Made by a program: the position numbers and the translations under genes. A stretch of 64,000 nucleotides of DNA from positions 8,417,840 to 8,481,839 of the forward strand of contig NC_053128.1 in the NCBI RefSeq assembly GCF_010015445.1. Direction: 5' to 3'. Positions 63,301 through 64,000 of this stretch are shown piece after piece. This DNA comes from Perca fluviatilis (taxonomy: Eukaryota; Chordata; Actinopteri; Perciformes; Percidae). How positions within the stretch are numbered: position 1 is the stretch's first letter; each line of letters begins with the position of its first letter. Under the pieces are notes generated by a model. It worked only from the letters and a program-made list of their open reading frames with translations. It did not search any database and was not told the origin of the DNA.

Positions 63301-64000
63301 TTTATTACTTACTTACTTAGTTATTTGGTTTTAACTTTAGTTTTGTATCATTGGTTTTCTGTTTCAGTGTACAAGGACATTTTAGCATCTGGCAGAGGTG
63401 ACTCTTTCTTCATCAGGACCCACTTTGAGTATGAGAAGGAGTCCCCTCAGAGCCTTCCTTTCACCAGAGGAGAGATCTTCAAAGTGACGGACACACTTTA
63501 TGATGGCAAACTGGGCAACTGGCTCGCAATCCGCTCTGACAAAGACAACCAGCTGCGGGAGAAAGGAATCATCCCCAACAAGAGCAGGTGTGTGTGCAGG
63601 GGTAGTGGTTGTGGTGGTTATGTATTAAAGGTCCCATGGCATGAAAGTTTCACTTTATGAGTTTTTTTTAACATTAATATGAGTTCCCCCAGCCTGCCTA
63701 TGGCCCCCAGTGGCTAGAAATGGCGATAGGTGTAAACCGAACCCTGGGTATCCTGCTCGGCCTTTGAGAAAATGGCTCTAGTGGCTGTAATTCTGCACCA
63801 AGGCTGAATTCTGGGAAAGAGACTTCAGATACAGTATTAGGGGACCACTAAGGTCTATATAAAAGCATCCAAAGAGCACCATGTCATGGGACCTTTAAGT
63901 ATTTGTTAAAATAACTTGCCATGACGTGTGTGCTTCTGTAATGTTAGTGTTGGTCATGCTAGCACAAATTCAATTCAGTCATTCACTGGCTTAGGAGCAG
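28190..64000 (+). CDS. tjp2: tjp2 gene: tight junction protein ZO-2 (5' part; continues beyond window)
   Basis: ZO-2 is a MAGUK scaffold under tight and adherens junctions; it binds claudins through PDZ1, ZO-1 through PDZ2 and actin and other partners through its C-terminal half (family knowledge). Exons from 49226 to 63587 join in phase into about 718 residues of the short form. These comprise N-terminus 1-42, PDZ1 about 34-120 (GFGIAVSGG loop), an R/D/S-rich linker about 130-345, PDZ2 about 353-430 ([10 protein letters not shown]), an acidic/serine linker, PDZ3 about 562-640 ([14 protein letters not shown]), and the start of SH3 from about 655. GUK and the C-terminus lie outside. Assignment to ZO-2 rather than ZO-1 or ZO-3 rests on the linker, PDZ sequences and the pip5k1b neighbour. 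Teleost paralogue a or b is not resolvable here. Whether transcription starts at 28 kb, near 38 kb or near 49 kb is inferred from alternative first exons. Confidence 0.93.
28299..29264. other. Unassigned DNA (possible tjp2 first intron)
   Basis: No coding exon is recognised. The 28720-29120 part shares short phrases (caccttcgtgaaggtt-like, gaattgtgttgc-like) with the 1800-2200 region and the 600-bp repeat, so part of it is probably diverged repeat. Confidence 0.35.
29265..30175 (+). repeat. Dispersed repeat copy 2, split by an insertion
   Basis: 29265-29456 and 30099-30175 are the two halves of the repeat also found at 23420 and 35645. The junctions read actaaa on the left and aaacaactttt on the right, which are contiguous in the other copies. 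The intervening 640 bp is a separate element. Confidence 0.7.
29457..30098. mobile_element. 640-bp insertion inside the repeat (unidentified DNA element)
   Basis: Starts gctgcttacacaccaacc and ends near ctctatgtgtcctggcctta; the target may be a TAA/TTA trinucleotide, as for PIF-Harbinger elements (inference). Internal blocks match 10540-10760. Non-coding. Confidence 0.5.
30178..30545. mobile_element. Repeat with GTTTACATG inverted ends and an internal hairpin
   Basis: The left end reads gcgtttacatgcac and the right end gtgtttacatggcgttt; these are imperfect and partly direct. An inner block accggggtatggtcttaccccggt-like sequence can form a hairpin (about 30199-30222). It immediately follows the 29265-30175 repeat. 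Boundaries are approximate. Confidence 0.4.
30546..32260. other. Unassigned DNA, possible tjp2 intron
   Basis: Contains a poly-C tract (about 30873-30886) and a CCCTCCCCT-rich pyrimidine stretch (about 31141-31185). No gene or repeat family is recognised; short open frames lack supporting features. Confidence 0.4.
32264..32331. repeat. (CA)n microsatellite
   Basis: An uninterrupted CA run of about 68 bp. Confidence 0.97.
32530..33035. repeat. Palindromic minisatellite with GGGAACATAGGGC units
   Basis: On the right, at least four copies of a roughly 41-bp unit (aaatgtgggaacatagggcc, then taattttaagaaaaatcttag) run from about 32823 to 33000. On the left (32540-32610), the same sequence lies inverted (ggccctatgttcccacattt). 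The centre holds unrelated sequence including gcctggatgccagcc. A foldback element whose right arm has expanded in tandem explains the pattern. Confidence 0.75.
33169..33589 (+). mobile_element. hAT-like non-autonomous element with zf-BED-like remnant
   Basis: The right end reads cgatgcccaaccctag and the left gattgggcatcgagaacc, imperfect inverted termini. The interior can be read as [15 protein letters not shown], reminiscent of the start of the BED zinc-finger of hAT transposases (the KVW-YFT pattern); the zinc ligands are gone. A sister copy is at 42075-42495. Confidence 0.6.
33655..33800 (+). repeat. Dispersed repeat body, second copy of 21320-21470
   Basis: Shares tattctgcgatata, tatgtccccaaaa, gaaaactttgtcaacatc and ttttatctaaaaaga in the same order. 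A short run of tcgatcgatcgatagata precedes it. Confidence 0.6.
33949..34098. repeat. AT-rich inverted repeat with TTCACCCCTAATAAATAAAT ends
   Basis: ttcacccctaataaataaat on the left pairs with atttattaggggtgaa on the right; inner copies ttcaccctaataaat and atttattagggtaa also pair. The centre is an ATTT tract. It forms a long AU-rich hairpin if transcribed. Confidence 0.75.
34220..35345. other. Unassigned DNA with a short ATTT microsatellite
   Basis: Holds an (ATTT)n run at about 35187-35217 and a poly-C stretch near 34687. No exon is recognised. The 34700-35280 part has relatively balanced base composition but no splice-framed coding block. Confidence 0.4.
35645..35887 (+). repeat. Dispersed repeat copy 3, truncated
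   Basis: Matches 23420-23660 through ctatctgtccaatctgagtt and acgactaaaacaac, then stops at a GGACTGCAGCTATCAATTA junction where another repeat (35888-36180) begins. A related GCTGCAA-type repeat also precedes it (35350-35644). Confidence 0.65.
36209..37083. mobile_element. Composite repeat interrupted by a gggctgggcgatatgg element
   Basis: Outer ends read tagcctagaaatctagacgc and, at the right, ggcttgtcaggctac, with interior similarity in style to other CCTGG-ended elements. At about 36554-36900 it is interrupted by sequence opening tagggctgggcgatatggag and rich in cgatat motifs. The short repeated block tttaatctatcaagta (about 36899 and 36919) may mark the junction. Confidence 0.5.
37090..37820. 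other. Unassigned DNA upstream of the tjp2 long-form exon
   Basis: No gene or repeat boundary is recognised. A GGTGGC repeat at about 37781-37800 leads into the GC-rich leader of the exon at 38202. Confidence 0.35.
37820..38201 (+). promoter_or_regulatory. tjp2: GC-rich 5' leader / possible promoter of the tjp2 long form
   Basis: This stretch is much GC-richer than its surroundings, with CpGs and GA-rich blocks, and leads directly into the ATG at 38202. An out-of-frame open stretch starting at an ATG at 37825 ends at 38190, eleven bases before the ATG. A short GT tract sits at 38155-38173. A local promoter is plausible but no TATA box or initiator is defined. Confidence 0.4.
38202..38308 (+). 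CDS. tjp2: tjp2 alternative exon 1 (long form), residues 1-36 of that form
   Basis: ATG at 38202 with A at -3; donor CAGGG/gtgagt at 38308. It encodes [20 protein letters not shown] and then [16 protein letters not shown]. The start is basic and amphipathic-looking. The two-base remainder is completed exactly by the exon at 41824. Phase compatibility through to the shared exon at 50521 is the main evidence that this belongs to tjp2. Confidence 0.75.
38432..38560. repeat. Dispersed gggctgcaactaac-type repeat fragment
   Basis: Opens gggctgcaactaacttttttt and continues gttgattaatctgttgattat, like the copies at 35350 and 35888. Non-coding. Confidence 0.5.
38561..40565. other. tjp2: tjp2 intron, unassigned part
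   Basis: About 2 kb of AT-rich intron with no recognised exon. A fragment opening tagggttgggtagtgtttga (about 39580) looks like a repeat end. Confidence 0.4.
40566..40762 (+). mobile_element. tRNA-derived SINE with LINE-like tail
   Basis: The head reads ggtggtgatggcgcagtgg and the B-box region gggttcgattccc. The body has ccctgagcaagacacttaac and the tail ttggataaaaagcatcagct then aaatgaca, a conserved teleost SINE 3' end thought to be recognised by a partner LINE. Only mildly diverged. Confidence 0.85.
40970..41345. mobile_element. TTAA-flanked MITE, AGGGGCACT ends
   Basis: TTAA at 40966-40969 and 41346-41349. The left end is AGGGGCACTCCAGTGATTTA; the right end, reverse-complemented, contains GGGGGCACTTCACTGATTTT with a few extra bases next to the TTAA. 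About 376 bp, non-coding. Confidence 0.7.
41824..41953 (+). CDS. tjp2: tjp2 alternative exon 2 (long form only)
   Basis: Acceptor tgtgcgtag at 41823; donor ATGATG/gtacgt at 41953. In frame from the 38202 exon it encodes [20 protein letters not shown] followed by [20 protein letters not shown] and IMM. It ends in phase 0, matching the shared exon at 50521. The Arg/Ser/Tyr-rich block looks like a conserved, possibly phosphorylated segment rather than random sequence; I cannot assign it a function. Confidence 0.75.
42075..42495 (+). mobile_element. hAT-like non-autonomous element, sister of 33169-33589
   Basis: Left end ctagggttgggcatcgagaa; right end cgatgcccatccctaa, an inverted pair. Shared interior blocks include ggaatcgtttggaa, aagcggagctctagtgtgg and agaaccggaatcgaaa. 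Non-coding. Confidence 0.7.
43391..43431. repeat. (CA)n microsatellite
   Basis: A CA run of about 40 bp. Confidence 0.95.
43770..44072 (+). pseudogene. 3' relic of a Tc1/mariner-family transposon
   Basis: The reading frame around 43775-43830 gives [18 protein letters not shown], the signature around the last catalytic acidic residue of Tc1-like transposases, here Gln instead of Glu. Downstream phrases (ccaaacttttgtggaaagcc and gctgtccacatacttatgg) match the usual C-terminal coding and terminal-repeat region of such elements. The 5' two-thirds are absent. It is a different family from the one at 55115. Confidence 0.75.
44073..46434. other. tjp2: tjp2 intron, unassigned part
   Basis: No exon, RNA gene or defined element is seen. 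A few short islands are less AT-rich (about 44870-45010 and 45330-45560) but show no coding structure. Confidence 0.4.
46435..46588 (+). repeat. Direct repeat copy A plus (GT)n
   Basis: The unique-looking block from agcgatcacgtgcagtcagt to atatacaataattt (46435-46531) recurs essentially identically at 47425-47521, 990 bp downstream, each followed by a GT microsatellite (here about 57 bp). Confidence 0.9.
46870..47424. repeat. Probable interspersed repeat between the direct copies
   Basis: Opens attagggtcgggtactgttt with ccgattcc/accgattc stretches typical of dispersed fish repeats. It fills most of the space between the two 97-bp direct copies. Boundaries are uncertain. Confidence 0.4.
47425..47553 (+). 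repeat. Direct repeat copy B plus (GT)n
   Basis: Second copy of 46435-46531. The only difference seen is the last base before the GT run (ttta versus tttg); its GT run is shorter, about 30 bp. Confidence 0.9.
47554..49130. other. tjp2: tjp2 intron, unassigned part
   Basis: AT-rich, with a poly-T run near 47760. No exon recognised up to the 5' UTR of the short-form exon. Confidence 0.4.
49131..49297 (+). CDS. tjp2: tjp2 alternative exon 1 (short form), ATG at 49226, residues 1-24
   Basis: The coding part is 49226-49297 with donor GGACTC/gtaagt. It encodes [20 protein letters not shown] and then LQGL, a basic amphipathic-looking leader in phase 0 with the shared exon. The leader before the ATG (from about 49131, approximate) is GA-rich and contains an in-frame stop, supporting this ATG as a true start. 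A separate promoter just upstream is implied. Confidence 0.8.
50521..50574 (+). CDS. tjp2: tjp2 first shared exon, residues 25-42 (short form)
   Basis: Acceptor ctctccacag at 50520; donor CAGAGG/gtgagt at 50574; 18 codons. It encodes [18 protein letters not shown]. The WEQYTVTLQ block is nearly identical to human ZO-2 and is the first strand of PDZ1. Confidence 0.95.
50893..50957. repeat. (CA)n microsatellite
   Basis: A CA run of about 65 bp preceded by a cacgtgcgcg stretch and followed by CACT repeats. Confidence 0.95.
51015..51044. repeat. Perfect 12-bp hairpin
   Basis: actcctggggac and gtccccaggagt pair perfectly around a six-base loop. It lies in a short island of higher GC content (about 50990-51200) within tjp2 intronic DNA, possibly the end of a repeat opening with tattagggctgccccc. 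Confidence 0.8.
51258..51292. repeat. A-run plus (TA)n microsatellite
   Basis: A poly-A run followed by about 14 TA units. Confidence 0.9.
51300..54185. other. tjp2: tjp2 intron before the PDZ1 exon, unassigned
   Basis: Contains poly-T at about 51531-51559 and poly-A at about 53164-53183. An open stretch at 53340-53855 is T-rich and low-complexity without conserved motifs; I do not call it a gene. Confidence 0.45.
54189..54279. repeat. tjp2: (CA)n microsatellite 50 bp upstream of the PDZ1 exon
   Basis: Two CA runs separated by caaaaacac, together about 90 bp, ending only about 50 bp before the acceptor at 54328. CA-rich intronic tracts can bind hnRNP L and affect splicing of the neighbouring exon (established for CA repeats; inference here). 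Confidence 0.95.
54329..54453 (+). CDS. tjp2: tjp2 exon: PDZ1, residues 43-84
   Basis: Acceptor gttctcag at 54328; donor TTGTT/gtgcgt at 54453, leaving two bases. It encodes [20 protein letters not shown] and then [24 protein letters not shown] is the carboxylate-binding loop of PDZ1. It is strongly similar to human ZO-2. Confidence 0.95.
55041..55114. repeat. (CACT)n and (CATA)n microsatellites at the Tc1 insertion point
   Basis: About a dozen CACT/ACTC units followed by ACAT units. The Tc1-like element is inserted at a TA inside the ACAT tract, which resumes on its far side (56751-56803). Confidence 0.95.
55115..56750 (-). mobile_element. Tc1-like DNA transposon with IR/DR termini, 1636 bp, full length but inactivated
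   Basis: The ends CAGTGCCTTGCGAAAG and CTTTCGCAAGGCACTG are perfect inverses, flanked by TA on both sides (55113-55114 and 56751-56752), the Tc1/mariner target. Inverted repeats of about 200 bp carry an outer and an inner direct repeat on each side (tattcggccccctt and tattcagccccctt), the IR/DR layout known from Sleeping Beauty-type salmonid and cyprinid elements. It sits in the PDZ1 intron of tjp2, opposite in orientation to the gene. Confidence 0.95.
55310..56354 (-). pseudogene. Tc1-like transposase pseudogene (DD34E family), frameshifted
   Basis: Start is taken at the ATG ending at 56354 ([12 protein letters not shown]). The N-terminal helix-turn-helix ([17 protein letters not shown]) is in one frame. 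The second helix domain ([18 protein letters not shown]) and [20 protein letters not shown] are in a second frame, and the catalytic core in a third, with [11 protein letters not shown] (first Asp), FQQDNDPKH (second Asp) and [11 protein letters not shown] (Glu). Frame changes fall near 56195 and 55950, with another near 55445 before the C-terminal EEWAK region. All three catalytic acids remain, but the frame is broken at least three times, so no active enzyme is expected. Confidence 0.9.
56751..56803. repeat. (ACAT)n microsatellite
   Basis: Right-hand continuation of the tetranucleotide tract into which the Tc1-like element inserted. Confidence 0.95.
57211..57320. repeat. (TA)n followed by (CA)n microsatellite
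   Basis: About 39 TA units then CA units; self-complementary and able to extrude a cruciform. Confidence 0.95.
57595..57697 (+). CDS. tjp2: tjp2 exon: end of PDZ1, residues 84-118
   Basis: Acceptor gtgtag at 57594; donor AAGATT/gtaagt at 57697. It encodes [20 protein letters not shown] and then [14 protein letters not shown], the rest of PDZ1, close to human ENDRVVMVNGTPM. Confidence 0.95.
57884..58619 (+). CDS. tjp2: tjp2 large exon: Arg/Asp/Ser-rich linker, residues 119-364
   Basis: Acceptor atcaacag at 57883; donor AACGAAG/gtgtga at 58619; 736 nt. It begins [13 protein letters not shown], then an acidic/tyrosine stretch ([15 protein letters not shown]), a glycine patch, and a highly charged region with five SPD motifs. 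Three of these head exact 16-residue tandem units, such as [16 protein letters not shown]. It ends with [14 protein letters not shown], the first strand of PDZ2. Human ZO-2 has a similar SR/RD-rich linker implicated in nuclear-speckle targeting and SR-kinase phosphorylation (family knowledge). The exon is GC-rich, so long open frames on the opposite strand are shadows. Confidence 0.95.
58824..58927 (+). CDS. tjp2: tjp2 exon: PDZ2, residues 364-398
   Basis: Acceptor ttttccag at 58823; donor TTAAAG/gtaggg at 58927. It encodes [20 protein letters not shown] followed by [21 protein letters not shown] is the PDZ2 binding loop; in ZO proteins PDZ2 forms domain-swapped dimers. Confidence 0.96.
59138..59163. 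repeat. (CT)n tract in the PDZ2 intron
   Basis: Pyrimidine microsatellite of about 26 bp. Confidence 0.85.
59249..59402 (+). CDS. tjp2: tjp2 exon: end of PDZ2, residues 399-450
   Basis: Acceptor tctgtcag at 59248; donor ATCGATG/gtgaga at 59402. It encodes [40 protein letters not shown] and [11 protein letters not shown]. The final acidic serine cluster matches human NDSDSEIED. Confidence 0.95.
59403..60514 (+). other. tjp2: tjp2 intron (no gene)
   Basis: 1.1-kb intron with a poly-G run near 59817-59829 and short GT tracts near 59878 and 60294. No element ends recognised. Confidence 0.5.
60515..60626 (+). CDS. tjp2: tjp2 exon: Ser-rich linker, residues 450-487
   Basis: Acceptor tgttgcag at 60514; donor CCCAG/gtaagc at 60626. 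It encodes [20 protein letters not shown] and then [16 protein letters not shown], parallel to human ISEIESNRSFSPEERRHQ. Confidence 0.94.
61103..61233 (+). CDS. tjp2: tjp2 exon: linker, residues 487-531
   Basis: Acceptor attaccag at 61102, with a weak pyrimidine tract; donor CCACCAG/gtattt at 61233. It encodes [20 protein letters not shown] and continues with acidic/proline sequence. Human has REDTPSRLSRMGATPTPF. The weak acceptor makes this exon a candidate for regulated inclusion, but removing its 131 nt would shift the frame. Confidence 0.93.
61341..61425 (+). CDS. tjp2: tjp2 exon: proline-rich linker, residues 531-559
   Basis: Acceptor gtctgcag at 61340; donor TATGG/gtcagt at 61425. It encodes [20 protein letters not shown] and then SIEDLEVYG, aligning with human RTFLRPSPEDEAIYG. 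Confidence 0.93.
62158..62308 (+). CDS. tjp2: tjp2 exon: PDZ3, residues 559-609
   Basis: Acceptor cacccag at 62157; donor ATGAAG/gtgaga at 62308. It encodes [40 protein letters not shown] and [18 protein letters not shown] is the PDZ3 ligand loop. Near-identical to human ZO-2. Confidence 0.96.
62763..62871 (+). CDS. tjp2: tjp2 exon: end of PDZ3, residues 610-646
   Basis: Acceptor tgtttcag at 62762; donor CCTGAAG/gtacta at 62871. It encodes [20 protein letters not shown] and then [16 protein letters not shown]. Confidence 0.96.
62930..63310 (+). mobile_element. 3' end of a non-LTR retrotransposon (LINE)
   Basis: An open stretch (about 62960-63157) contains [20 protein letters not shown] followed by [20 protein letters not shown], the characteristic C-terminal region of LINE reverse-transcriptase ORFs. 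It is followed by a 3' UTR ending gtgaaaggtgctatacaaat and a CTTA-type simple tail. 5'-truncated, as usual for LINEs. The clade (L2/Rex1-like) is not certain. Confidence 0.8.
63368..63587 (+). CDS. tjp2: tjp2 exon: SH3 domain start, residues 646-718
   Basis: Acceptor tgtttcag at 63367; donor AGCAG/gtgtgt at 63587. It encodes [60 protein letters not shown] and more, ending IIPNKS. This is the first part of the MAGUK SH3 module. The next exon is beyond the window, so the gene is cut here. Confidence 0.96.
63629..63894. mobile_element. TTAA-flanked MITE, AGGTCCCATG ends, 266 bp
   Basis: TTAA at 63625-63628 and 63895-63898; ends AGGTCCCATGGCATG and CATGTCATGGGACCT. It matches 8968-9434 but lacks about 200 internal bases. 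It lies only 40 bp after the SH3-exon donor. Confidence 0.85.

Overview
The window is vertebrate nuclear DNA, most likely from a spiny-rayed (percomorph) teleost. The genes are split into short exons with GT/AG introns, the intergenic DNA is AT-rich and full of CA, GT, TA, GTCT and ACAT microsatellites, and there are a Tc1-type IR/DR transposon, tRNA-derived SINEs, TTAA-flanked MITEs and hAT-like non-autonomous repeats. No database search could be run, so the species is not identified.

Two genes lie head to tail on the + strand. The first is pip5k1b (about 1.1-25.6 kb), encoding phosphatidylinositol-4-phosphate 5-kinase type-1 beta. A non-coding first exon is followed by twelve exons that join in perfect phase into 495 codons. 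The stop most likely sits at the first base of the next exon (24445), giving the C-terminus DVYL. The second is tjp2 (about 28 or 38 kb to beyond the right edge), encoding the tight-junction scaffold ZO-2. It has two mutually exclusive coding starts, a two-exon MKFKKF form and a one-exon MKTVLS form. Both splice in phase onto a shared exon and continue through PDZ1, an Arg/Asp/Ser-rich linker, PDZ2, PDZ3 and the start of SH3. The guanylate-kinase-like half lies outside the window. Human 9q21 has the same order (PIP5K1B-FXN-TJP2), but I see no frataxin gene between them here. Both products act at the inner face of the plasma membrane: the kinase makes PI(4,5)P2, and ZO-2 links junctional membrane proteins to actin. 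The sequence itself shows no direct functional coupling between them.

Layout: 1-1.4 kb promoter and 5' UTR; 1.4-6.1 kb large intron holding repeats and an inverted copy of the start-codon exon; 6.1-25.6 kb pip5k1b coding and 3' exons with repeat-rich introns (including a four-part nested repeat at 15.5-17.5 kb); 25.6-38 kb intergenic or first-intron DNA with many repeats; 38-50.6 kb alternative 5' exons of tjp2; 54.3-63.6 kb tjp2 body, with a dead Tc1-like transposon at 55.1-56.75 kb inside the PDZ1 intron.

The most unusual signals are: (1) a 150-bp inverted duplicate of the pip5k1b start-codon exon plus its splice donor, 1.5 kb upstream, itself enclosed by a 600-bp inverted repeat; (2) a three-codon upstream ORF in near-perfect Kozak context that ends one base before the exon-1 splice donor; (3) three possible pip5k1b C-termini, one through a 31-nt microexon; (4) at least four MITE families sharing TTAA targets and AG-starting ends; (5) the nested transposon stack.
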